From assembly GCA_029961685.1 (NCBI GenBank), contig JARWKL010000001.1, positions 56,508,062 through 56,572,061 on the forward strand: a stretch of 64,000 nt of DNA, read 5' to 3'. Source of the stretch: Aristolochia californica (Eukaryota > Streptophyta > Magnoliopsida > Piperales > Aristolochiaceae). Positions within the stretch are counted from its first letter, which is position 1. Each line of letters begins with the position of its first letter. The notes beneath the pieces were generated by a model. The model was given only the letters and a program-made list of their open reading frames with translations, was not told the origin of the DNA and searched no databases. Below are positions 46,341 through 57,233 of the stretch, in pieces. The position numbers were made by a program, and so were the translations under genes.

Positions 46341-46556
46341 TTAAGTTGCGGAGCCTAATCAACGCTCCACACTGAGTTGGTGTGTGGATCCACTTTCGAT
46401 GTAAGGTCATCGTGGGGGTTGGAAGGGGGTTGGGAAGTCCCCCTCCCATGGTTGAGGGGGCGAAGCCCGCCAGGTCCACAATATATTAATTGTTATTTTA
46501 TTAAGGGTAATTTAGAAATTTTACTCATATATCACGGTTGCCCTTGTTTCACTACT
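46341..46556 (+). mobile_element. Partial LTR, same family as the solo LTR in the G3BP intron
   Basis: It starts tgttaagttgcggagcc at 46341, with the shared CACTGAGTTGGTGTGTGGAT-like phrase, and ends with shared 'attaagggtaattt' and 'ggttgcccttgtttc'. Between these it holds about 85 bases ('gggggttgg...gaagcccgcc') missing from the solo LTR. The G-rich 'gggggcgaagccc' pattern is common in plant copia LTRs. The 3' part of the LTR is not recognisable. Confidence 0.65.
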
Positions 46557-48890
46557 CAATGAACTTAAAATTAAGACTCATGGGTTCAACATGCAATTTC
46601 TAAGTGTATATAGAAAGAGATTTTAGAATTTAAGACAAATGTATGTAGTTATTTTGGATCTGGAACAATTTGAAATTCCACTAGAATCTTGAAGAATGAT
46701 TTGAAACTGTATGATAGCTTGGAGTTGTAGGGAGTCACTTGTGCATTTGTTTCTTTATGTTCAAACGACTATACATCGATTATATAGATAAAACTTCTAT
46801 GTTCTAAACCTAGTTGTTGGCCACGAAAGGGATGTTTTGCCTTCATTGATCAAATGATGCATAATAAATCATGACTAAATATGTAAAATTCAAGGCTTAA
46901 GATCCTTAACACATTGGTATGTCACCTACTAAATTGGATGACCTACAAACTTTAATTCAAGGCTTGAAAGATTAGTACAACACATTTTAGGTTTGACTTG
47001 ATTGATAAACTTTCCTACTTTCTGTTGCAGGTATTGGCCAGTCATGGTTATCTTGATCAATCAACTAGCTTCTAGTAGCTTTCTAATTTTGTATTTTAGT
47101 TGATCAATATGACTTCTAAGATATTTTTGAATTAATGATTTTCATCAGTCTTCAAAATGGAAACCTTGATCAATCAACTTGTCTTGGTTTCAATCACAAG
47201 GTTAGTTTCCTTTTTGTTTGTTATCATAAAAACAAAAGCTGGAATAAGGATCCACACCCAATAAGATGATAATGTTGCACACATTTTGGAGTTAAACATA
47301 CTCAAGTTATTGGTTAAACTACAAGAAGTTTCCCTTTCTTATCTAGGCAATTTAGTAGATATATATGAAACAATTATATATATATATATATATATGATTG
47401 CATTTATTAGTATTAATTAGAGTAATGGAAAATATCATAATCCTTTGTAGATAAAATGTTTGCTTCACACTTCTTATGACCGAACAAGCAAAACAATAGA
47501 ACTTGCAATCAAGTAAAATGACATCTATTGCCCTTCTTCCACCACACAAATCTAAGAAGTGAGTGATAATCATAGTTCATTACAACTCATCATTGTTGAA
47601 TTGGACTATCTATATTGAAAGTTTACTTGCTATTTCACTACATATCAACATTATTCATTAAATTTAAACTTATGACTATCTATAATTATCTGTTAGTGAT
47701 CAACACTCACTAGTGAGCTATACTCATCTTAGGTAGTATAAGGATGAGTTTGGTTAAATATCTCAATTATACTCTTATCTAGTTTTTACTTAGGGTGTGT
47801 TTGTGCCAATAAGTAGGAAAAAATTTCTCATTGACCAAAATTTTCTAACATTTGTGCCATTTTTGGGGATGAAAATTTTTTCCACTCGATTCTTTTTGAT
47901 TCCTCTTACCTGTAAGAAATGTTAAACTTCCTATTGCTCCAATAAGAAACTATAGGAAAAATAAATCAAGAAGCACTAAAGTGTTTCTTGATCACTTACC
48001 TCTTACTTTTAACCTTATTTTTATTATTTATATAAAAAATATAATTTACTTTTAGTGTAAATACAAATACCATAACTAATTTTCCAATTATTCCTATCAC
48101 AACACACAAAGGGCAAATAATTTTTTCATCGTTTTATTTTCCTGTGGCGGCACAAATAGACCCTTATACCAACTATTGATATCATTTATTTTTCAAAATA
48201 TAGATTTTGCTTCGTAACAATTTTTCTCAATATAGTTGAACTCTAAAGTTCCCCATCGAACTAGGCCTACTATTTATCTTAGTTGTTTGACTTTGTAACT
48301 TTATGATTAACATTTTTTAGATCACTTACTCTTAATAGTTCAAACTTAGTTTACACCATCCAATACCACAAAAAGATGATACATTCCTAGACTCAAAACT
48401 ACACACTAGACCTGGTTTTTAAAGAGCAAAGTGTTGATGTTTTAAACTATATTTGTAACAAATACTTCCATAAAAATTCACTCCTGGACTTGTATTAAAC
48501 TCTTGTATGTTAACCTTATTAACGTATGAGATTACAATAACGAAACGAAAGGGTAGTTATGAAAATACATCTTTTCAATTATTAGATGCTCAATGCGAAT
48601 GTATTGGTTTCATATATACTTAGCTCTGGTATTTTTATACACAACTACGAGAAATCATACGGAGCATAATTTCCGCATGTGGCGTGACTTTTTGTTTGTA
48701 TAATAACCTTGCTACAAAAGAAAATTTCAAAAATTGTCCTTAACACGCCTAAGATTTCCTTTCCATTTGTGAGAATTTCGTATCTTTATGATTTTCTCGG
48801 ATACTTCACGCCTCTTTAGATTTTGTCGTGCGCCACATTTCATGCGGTCATTACGAGCATGCTTTGCCAGTTGTGCTAGGAAATCACCAG
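46557..48890. other. Intergenic, repeat-like
   Basis: 46990-47200 carries ATTGATCAATCA-type motifs, and 47374-47395 is a TA microsatellite. Other parts are AT-rich without coding or TE protein signals. Confidence 0.4.
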
Positions 48891-48895
48891 AGTGC

Positions 48896-48905
48896 CTATA
48901 TAAGC
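48896..48905 (+). promoter_or_regulatory. TATA box of the response-regulator gene
   Basis: ctatataagc is a near-perfect plant TATA box. It sits about 30 bases before the likely start of a short non-coding first exon ending at a GTAAGTG donor (48961). Confidence 0.55.
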
Positions 48906-48926
48906 ACATAAGCGGAGAACCTCAAG

Positions 48927-48960
48927 CATCACCAACAACATTGAGGAGGGCTCTCCAGTA
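48927..48960 (+). other. Inferred 5' UTR exon of the response-regulator gene
   Basis: The segment lies about 25-30 bases after the TATA box and ends at CAGTA|GTAAGTG. The matching acceptor TTGCAG at 49950-49955 lies 14 bases before the start codon, giving a 995-base leader intron. The 5' end is approximate. The model rests on splice signals only. Confidence 0.45.
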
Positions 48961-49300
48961 GTAAGTGAAAGGCGAGACGTTTGACTCCTATGGAGTGGAA
49001 ATTTTTTTCCTCTCTTATTTGTTTTTTTACTTATCTAATCTACTTCGTAGTATTTACTGTTGGTTATTGTTTTTATTCAGTACCTCATTGTTGTAATGTA
49101 GGCCAAAATTGCAAAACTTTTGTTGTGCATCATCTATCTGATGTTATTTTTTGTGAAATTTTCTATACTAGGTTCTACTATTCTTTCATTTGGGAAGTGA
49201 TGACATACAATAACTTGCTATAATATGTTGTTTTTACAACAGAGTTTAGCATTTTACATTGAAATTCTACAAGATTTCCATCTGCATCTGATTTTTACTG

Positions 49301-49440
49301 TGGGGGGTAGTTAGAGCTTTCTTTGTTATCTACTTTATGCTTCAAGCGCTTGCTCGATGTATTTGTTTTGTGGGGAGTAGTTAGAGCTTTCTTTGTTATT
49401 TACTTTATACATCAAGCGCTTGCTCGATGTATTTGTTTTT
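49301..49440. repeat. Tandem duplication, 70-bp unit, two copies
   Basis: 'gtagttagagctttctttgt' and 'caagcgcttgctcgatgtat' each occur twice, 70 bases apart, with about four mismatches. It lies in the inferred leader intron of the response-regulator gene. Confidence 0.9.
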
Positions 49441-49969
49441 TGAGTTTGATTTGCTGCATCCCAGAAAAGCAATAAACTATGCTCCCATTGATCACGATGA
49501 AAACCTGAATGGGTCTCATTCACGTGGAATCATGGGTCTGTTGATGCTCTTCTTGCGTTTGGCGGATGCTTTGCTTTGTTGCTCCATGGAATATCTAACA
49601 TCTTTGTTTTCAATGGAAACATGGTGAACATTCTTGAGTTTTTGTTTCAAGTAATGTCACCAGATTCAAGACGCCTTTTCAATCTTGCCTTTTTTAGACT
49701 TTTTTATCATAAAAATATTATCCTTATTAATTATCAATAGAATTTCTATATATTTTTATTGACAAAGGATTAAAAAAAACATGTGTTTCTCATGTACATC
49801 TCATACCTTCTAAATGTAGTTCAGACAAGGTTCCCTGGATCTCCTCATTTATTGCTTGCCTTCCTACTGCTTTTGATAACAAATCTCACCATTGATGTAT
49901 GCATGCAGTAAGCTATAGTTCATCTCTAAAATCCTTGGCTTTTTGGCTCTTGCAGTCACAACAGAGACA

Positions 49970-50502
49970 ATGATGAACTCAACTGGAAATAGTACTCGTG
50001 CTGGTTCTGAAGGCCCCGTGAAACTGAAAAATGACTTACGCGCCCTAGTTGTGGACGATAACAGGGTGAATCGTAAGCTTCTCATGACGATGCTAAGCTG
50101 GGCCAAGGTCAACGCACATGAAGTGGAGAATGGTAAAGAAGCAGTTGAACTCCACCTCTCCGGCAAAAATTTTCACGTCATCTTCATCGACATGGAGATG
50201 CCCATCATGGATGGACCTCAGGTGATCTCTCATCAAATTCCATTTCACGGTTTATTAAGCATCTTGAAATGCTTCACTTCGTCACTTTTGTTTGTTTCTT
50301 GGCGTTGTTTGTACAGGCTACAAAAATTCTGAGGTCAATGGGCGTTCGTACATGGATTGTGGGGGTCAGCGGAAATTGCAGGGACAGTGACAGAAGGGAC
50401 TTCTTGGCTGCAGGCATCGACGATTTCCATGTCAAGCCACTATCTCGCCAGAAGTTCGTCGAAATCCTTCACAAAGTTGATGACGAGATTAGCAACAACT
50501 GA
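49970..50502 (+). CDS. Type-C two-component response regulator
   Basis: Two coding exons (49970-50221 and 50317-50502) splice in phase at CCTCAG|GTGATC and TACAG|GC, giving 145 aa that are nearly all one receiver domain. Key residues are in place: D29-D30 (ALVVDDN), the phospho-acceptor D74 (VIFIDMEMP), S102 (GVSGN) and K124 (HVKPLS). There is no DNA-binding GARP domain and no long tail, which separates it from type-B and most type-A regulators. The sequence resembles the ARR22/24 (type-C) group, which takes phosphate from His-phosphotransfer proteins and can damp cytokinin-type phosphorelay signalling. The first ATG of two in a row (49970, 49973) was chosen; using either changes little. Upstream, an AG acceptor at 49955 and a TATA box with donor near 48.9-48.96 kb suggest a spliced leader. 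Confidence 0.92.
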
Positions 50503-53068
50503 AGCTCAACCAGCAAAGGAATTACTACCATTTTCGTGAATCCATAGGGACTTTTATTATGTTATTGTATGGAAATTTAGCATTTGCAGTTTGAATATCC
50601 TGTCTTTTTTTTCATTAGGAAAATCGTACTTGTGTCTGGAGATTATCAAATAATACTTAGTTTCCTTTATTATCCCCACCATGGTATGCCCATTGGATGT
50701 TCCCAAATTATGCTCATACGTATTTCATCCAATTAACTCTTTAACATTAGTGTCAAGAAGGCATACAAAAATAATAACAACTAATGTAAAAACCACTTAA
50801 AAATCTTACAGCTACATTGTGTTGCTCTCCAATCTGATAAATGGGCATGCAACAACTATATATGACTAAGATTTTTCGATGGATTGCAAATAAGCGAGAT
50901 AATCGAGTAGAACTAAATCCTTACATGGGTAATTTGTTTATATATTTTTGTTTTCTTATGACTTGATATGTTAAATGGTTGTTTCGTAGCATTCAAGAAA
51001 AAAATCGTCAATCCTTGGTGTTCTTAATAACTTTCTCTAGATATTAATACTCATTTCTTGGTGATTCTTTGCTGGAAAAATCTAGTTGAGAGGACTTTCC
51101 CAAAATAGGGATCTATCGTATTTTTTTTATTTACTCGTATTTATAGCAAGAATCTGTATTCTCTAGAGTTACTAAGTTTTAATTTGAAATCTAGGCACAT
51201 CTTTAGTAGGTTTAGTTGTTGCATTACTAAGGGCTCATGTTATGACTACATTACTCATTATAATTAAATTGTTAGTCCACTTTGAAATGAGCTTGTTGTT
51301 AACTATATTGCTTGTTCCATCCTCATTAGGTTGATGCATTGTTTTTTTTCAAAATTCTAAAGAAATTTTTTCATGAAAAAGGTATCTACATCATTAGTTT
51401 TTGAGTGATCATAGTGATAATTAACGAGCAAAATCTTTTTGGAATTACTTATTATGTCTTCTCACAAACTCATTTTTGATAATTTCTTTTTTTGGATTCT
51501 TTGTCTTGTACTTATCGATTAAAATACAGATTGTGCTGTTTCTCTCTTGCATATTATGTTGATGTTTGCGGCTTAAATTTTTGTATGAATCAAGGTACAC
51601 TATATCTATTATTGGCATCCAAGTTTATTATGAGTTAAGCTTGTTGTTCTACCATTTTTTTGAGTTACTATATCGGTTAAGTTGCTGCTCCTTTTGATTC
51701 TTCCCAAAGAGCTTGGACAAAGATTGTTTGAGAGGGTACCGAGAAGGATTTTTTTTTATAAGGTTGCTGGTCTTTGCAACTATTTTTTGGTATTTCATTG
51801 GTTATATTATCCTCTCTGGCATCTTACCTAAAATATTTGAGGGGGAAAAAAGAAAAAAAGGTCAAAGAAGGTGTGATTCTAGCATCCAAAGTTGGCACAT
51901 AATTAGAGAAGGGAAACTTCCTTCTTAAAGCCATAAAAAAATTGGTTGTTTTTAAGAAAAGAAAGTGTCATTGTGTGGTTGAAAGTGTCATTGGATCTTT
52001 CCTTTATTAAAAGATGAAGTGGTATTTGTTTCCTAATCAATTTAAGGAAAGAAGGGGAGATTGTGCTATTTTTTGCTTGCTAGGTGTCACCTTTGATAAA
52101 GAAGGTAAATTTCCTCTTTGAAAGATTTCGTTTAATTTAAGATCTTGATTCTGATTTGATTCAACTTTAATTCTAGATTTGATTTGAAATAATCTCCTAA
52201 TTGAGGAAGATTGTAATACTCTCTAATTGGCATGAACATCACGTGATCAATCTCCCATTCCTGTTTTAGTGCTTGTTTAAAAACATGATAGTAACTTACC
52301 TATGCTCTCAGTTGAAGACCCTTCTCAAATCCGATTTTGTGTTTATGTGTGATAAAAGTATGAGATCTATCTTCTATGATACAACACTTGGAATTCTTTT
52401 GGATAGAAGATTTATGGTGCATACTATTTAAGTTTGTTGATTTCTGGAGAAAACACATAAACACAACAGATCTCAAAGGAAGGAGAGGAGCTCTAGCTCT
52501 TGGGAAAGAGGAGAGAAGAAACCAAGGGAGAGAAGGAAGAGGAAAAGAGAGAGAAGTGTATGGACGAATTTGAGCCAAGAGGAACAGGCTTGAATGCTCT
52601 ACCGCATGCCTTGAAGTTATATTTACAATTGTTTGAAGGTGTTTACAATTACTACAATGCCTTTAGGGCTACATGTTTCAAAAGAAAAAAGACATAAGAG
52701 GACATACACCAACTTGCATAATTATAATTCTATGTCATCTCTAAAAAAATTTACCTTATTTACTAACCATGCCACCTTGACACACGTGGGTGTCTCTTAA
52801 AAAATTTCAAATTGCTCCACTCTTCTCAACTTGATTTATATATTTGCATCAATTTGCTTTCAAGTTGTGTACTTGTTGATTATAATGGTTGAAGACTATA
52901 TGGGAAGCAAGAGTGATCTCCTTAAAATTACCACCATACCTTGAGACGGTTACCTAATTATATGAGTTAGTCTCAATCAATTAAGAGGTTTCTCATTACT
53001 CGAGACCTCTTAGGTCACTTAACCAAATCAGCTCCACCCATTGATGAAAAAGATATATTTATGTAAAT
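50503..53068. other. Intergenic, no gene recognised
   Basis: The first 200 bases are the likely 3' UTR of the response regulator. 50.7-52.3 kb is AT-rich. 52430-52570 is purine-rich. No frame here has a recognisable motif. The missing 5' LTR of the 53-57 kb element was looked for and not found. Confidence 0.4.
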
Positions 53069-53660
53069 TGGCTCAAGAATGACACTTTAGTCATTAGTTG
53101 GCTTATTAATAGCATGGAGGAGCATGTGGCCAACAATGTTGTTCACCTTGAAACTACAAAACAAATTTGGGATACTTGTGTTAAGTTGTACTCTAGTAAG
53201 GAAAACTTTTAGAAGTTGTATGATGTGTTCCTAACCATGTTCAATACAAAACAAGGGGACAATCTACATGAATACTTGGTTCGGTTTAGAGGAATGATTG
53301 AAGAGTGGAAGATTGGTTAGTCCTAATCTACTAACATCTTTGTTCCAGAAAAGTAGCGGGAAGGCTTATCAACTGCTATTTATTTGTCAAACATCAAGCC
53401 ATATCTTGAAGTGGCTAAGACTCAACTTCTTTGCTCCTCCACACTTCCATCAATTGATGAAATCTGTGCAATATTACTTTGTATACCATATCCTTCATCC
53501 ACTTATCATAGTGAAATATCATCAGCTATGTACTTAGGAAATATGGCCACATCTTCTACCACTCAGGGGGCGGTAGAAATTATATAGGAGGTCGAACAAC
53601 AGGTAGTAGAACTAGCTCTAGTTTTTCACAGTCAGAAAATTGGTCTACGTTCACTATGGT
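53069..53660 (+). pseudogene. Copia gag relic
   Basis: The frame reads SWLINSMEEHVANNV, then TTKQIWDTCVKLYSSK, and after a stop FNTKQGDNLHEYLVRF. These are the UBN2-type gag core pieces (the W and 'IWD.L...YS' pattern). Later frames cover the piece following gag. Confidence 0.75.
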
Positions 53661-53697
53661 GGATTGAACCATCTGGTAGATACATGTTGGAAGCTTC

Positions 53698-54024
53698 ATG
53701 GCAAACCAGATTGGGTCACTGCCAATCAAACCTCAATTCAAAATGAGAAAAATGCAGAATGATCAGAGTCACCAAAGAGGCAAGAAGATTATCATTGATG
53801 AGTATGAGCCCTTGCAGATGATGAAAACTCTGAAGATATCACCTCCATCTTCAATTACTACTGTTGCCACCACTGTCTTAGATATGATTTCTCCCACTTC
53901 CTCCTCTTCATCCTGGATCATCGACTCAAAGGCTTCCGAGCATCTTACATGTAATAAGAGTATTATATTCAATATCTCCATGTTTCTCTTAAATTTGTTA
54001 TTTGTTAGCCAATTAACAATATGA
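53698..54024 (+). pseudogene. Copia protease relic
   Basis: SSSWIIDSKASEHLTCN corresponds to the copia protease entry (usually DSGAS.H). The catalytic-loop Gly is replaced by Lys here, which would by itself impair the protease. Confidence 0.7.
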
Positions 54025-54165
54025 TTTAATTGCTCCATCACCTTCTCACCTTCTTCTTGTGTTTTTCGGGATCTAACAACGAAATAGGTAATTGGTGGAG
54101 GTTGTGAATAAGGGGGCCTTTATTACTTAAATTTTCCTCTAGTCACTACGGTTTCCGCTTATCAG

Positions 54166-54600
54166 CCAAAGGCAAGATTATGGCACAACCAATTTGGCCA
54201 TCCACTTGCAGCATCGCTTCAATACTTATTTCCATCCTTGAAAACTCTATCAATTTTAAATTGTGAAGCCTATCAATTGAGCAAACACCAGAGGACAACA
54301 TATTCTACTCGAATTGAACTCAAAGGTATTGCTCCCTTTTCATTAATTTATTCATATGTATGGAGACCCTTAATTGTCTCAAACATATCTCAAGTTAAGT
54401 ACTGGGATGACTTCACTCAAGTCACATGGGTAATCTTGTTCAAAGAACAGTCTGAAATTTTGTCCATATTAAGTCTTTTCATGCCATGGTGTCTACTCAG
54501 TTTGGAAAACAAATACAAGTGTTTCGGTTTGATAATGCCCAAGAGTACCTATCTCGTGAGTTTTAATCCTTTTACCAGGATAATGGCATAGCCCGAGGCC
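54166..54600 (+). pseudogene. Copia integrase relic
   Basis: LWHNQFGHPLAASL matches the pre-integrase HxxxxGH block. PFSLIYSYVWRPLIVSNISQ and YWDDFTQVTWVILFKEQSE match the start of the catalytic core (usual pattern HSDVWGP and DD(Y/F)SR). The His and Asp of the first block have changed and stops intervene. Confidence 0.7.
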
Positions 54601-55277
54601 TACTTTACTCTATGAAGGTTTCATAGTTTTACTGGCCTCATGTCATTCTTATAACATATTTGTTTATTAATAGGATATCGTCTTCAATACTTAGCCATAA
54701 ATCCCCACATTCACTGTTATTTCCAGCTGAAGACCCCTTCTCCCTTCCTTTGAAGGTCTTTGCCAGCATATGCTTTGTTCATGTCACATCCCCTCTAAAA
54801 AGAGTAAGCTTTAACTTAAGTCTCTTAAGTGTATTTTTTTGGGTTACTCTTGTACCCAAAAAGATTATATTTATTATAATCCTTCTTTTCGGAAGTTAAT
54901 TGTTTCTATTTATGTCACCTTTTTTTGAGGACACAACTTTTTATTTTTCAAAAGATGTTCCCTTGGGTCTTTTATCAATTCAAACTGCTTTGAAACACAT
55001 TGTGCCACTTGATGTTGATCTACTATGGCCCCCTAAAACCTCTGTCAACACCACGCCTATGAAGTTTATGGATCCCTCTGAGGTAACCTCGTCTTCTCCT
55101 GTTGTATTTGGCCCACAATTTGATACTCGACCCATAACTCTACGGAAGGAGACTCAAACTTGCACTAGGCCCTCCACTTTTCATCCTATATCTAATTTCG
55201 TTTCTTACCATCGATTATGTTCTTCATGCTGTCAGTTTCTTGTATCTATTTCTTCCATCTCTGTTAAACACTCATAT

Positions 55278-56770
55278 CATGAGGCTCTGCGATATCCAGA
55301 ATGGAAGGCAGCCATGGAAGAAGAAATGCATGCCTTATATGAGAATCAAACTTGGGCCCTAGTTCCTCTTCTTCATGGCAAGAAACCCATGGGTTGTAAA
55401 TGAGTTTTCACCACCAAGTACAATCCAGATGGTTCCATTGCTTGCCTCAAAGCCTAACTTATTGCCAAGGGGTACACTCAGTGTTATGGAGCAGATTACG
55501 AGGAAATGTTTTCCCTAGAGGCAAAATTAAACTTTGTATGCATCTTATTATCTCTAGCCGCTAATTCCACTTGGCCGGTATATCAATTGGATGTAAAAAA
55601 TGGATTCTTGAATGGGGACATTAAATATGAGATATATATGCATCAACCACTTGGTTTTTTGGTTGAGGGGGAGTCAGTATGCAAATTAAAGAAGTTTTTA
55701 TATGGGCTTAAACAGTCTCCCATGCTTGGTTTAACAAATTTAGCCAAGAAATATTATGTTTTGGTTTAAGCAAGTGTTCAGTAGATGATTTTGTCTTTGT
55801 CACGAATAATGTAAAGGGAAAAGTATTACTAGCAATTTATGTAAATGATATCATCTTAATTGGCAGTGATGCAGACGACATAAAAGAAGTCAAAGAGAAG
55901 ATATGCAAAGAATTTAACACGAAGGATCTTCGACTTTTAAAATATTTTATGGGTATTGAGATGTTTCAGTTGAAACATGGAATTGTACTATCTCAAAGAA
56001 ATTATGTTTTAGATCTACTAGAGGACACACAGATGATAGGATGTCGACCAGTCGACACCCCAATGGATTCAACACAAAGCTATGTGCAAGCTCTAGAGAA
56101 GATGTTGATATAGGTAAATATCAGAGGTCTGTGCGAAAACTCATTTACCTCACAAGGACTAAACCGGATATATCATATGCAGTAAGTATGGTGAATCAAT
56201 ATATGCACAAACCACAACTTACCTATTGGCAAACCTCAGAGAGAATACTGAGATATTTAAAAAAAACACGGAAAGGGATTTTCAATAAGAATCATGACCA
56301 CTTCAACTTAGAAAGTTTTTCAGATGCAGATTGGGTGGATCACTTGATGATAGGAAGTCCACTTTAGGGTATTTTACCTTAGTTGGAGGTAACTTGGTTA
56401 CATGGAGAAGCAAAAAGTTGATTGTTGTTGTGAGGTCTATTGAAGAAGTAGAGTACAAAGTTATGACCCACATAGTCAGTGAACTTCTATGGATCATATC
56501 CCTTCTTACTGAATTGGGATTCTATAAAGAAGATTCTATGAAATTATATTGTGACAACCAGGTGGCTATTCATATCACCTCAAATCTTATCTTCCACAAG
56601 AGAACAAAACACAATGAGATAGACTGCCACTTTATATGGGAGAGATTTTAGGTTGGTATCTTATCTCTCAAACATGTTTCATCACAAGGACAGGTGACAG
56701 ACATTCTTACGAAACCAATCACATTTAAGATTGTATCCATTATATGTGGCAAGCTGGGTATCTACAATGT
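55278..56770 (+). pseudogene. Copia reverse transcriptase/RNase H relic
   Basis: Successive frames give EALRYPEWKAAMEEEMHAL, then MDVKNGFLNGD-like (QLDVKNGFLNGDIK), LYGLKQSP, AIYVNDIILIGSD (active-site block with N in place of the first D), KYFMGIE, GKYQRSVRKLIYLTRTKPDI, FSDADW and KSTLGYFTLVGGNLVTWRSK, ending ILTKPI. Stops and at least three frame changes (for example near 55400, 55770, 56110, 56340) mark it as dead, and the changed YVDD block alone would prevent reverse transcription. Confidence 0.85.
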
Positions 56771-56799
56771 TTTCTGTCTCTCATCTCGAGGGGGAGTAT

Positions 56800-57233
56800 T
56801 GCAAGATACCTCAAAGTGGCATCAATATAATTACCTTCCCCACATCAATAAGGTCGCAATGGAGGTAATTTAAAGGTCTTCTCATAAGGATGCACAAGGG
56901 TGTAATTATCTAAGAAGATGTATGTTTGCTTATAGTTTTTCCTTTTCAAAGCTAGTAACCCTAAGGGCATTTTAATCATTGTAAACTTTCTTCCACAACA
57001 ATAAATAGAATCTCAAGGCATGGGGTAGATCATTAAGTCTCCCCTCTCCTCTATCAAACTCGTGTTTAGAATTGTCTCCTCTCCCAAGCTCTTTCTCTCC
57101 ATCTCTCTAGCCAAGTTCCCTCTTCTTCTTTCTCTCTTCTTCTTTCTCTCTTCTCCTTTCTTCTCTTCTTTTTCTTCCTCTCCTCTTTCACTACCTTGGT
57201 CAAGGACCTTGTCATGGGATCCTAAATTCAACA
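56800..57233 (+). repeat. 3' LTR of the 53-57 kb copia element
   Basis: Directly after a purine tract the sequence starts TGCAAGATACC and runs to ATTCAACA, giving TG...CA ends about 434 bases apart. It holds an AATAAATAGAA segment and a long CT-rich stretch before the end, as is usual in copia LTRs. The exact 3' border is uncertain by a few bases because only one copy exists. Confidence 0.6.

Larger units (their letters stand above)
53069..57233 (+). mobile_element. Degenerate Ty1/copia retrotransposon, 5' end missing
   Basis: Gag, protease, integrase, reverse transcriptase and RNase H relics follow in the copia order on the plus strand, then a purine tract (gaggggga) and a 3' LTR (56800-57233). 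The order integrase before RT identifies copia rather than gypsy. Stops and frame changes occur in every part. No 5' LTR was found upstream, so the element is truncated or its 5' LTR is too decayed. Confidence 0.85.
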
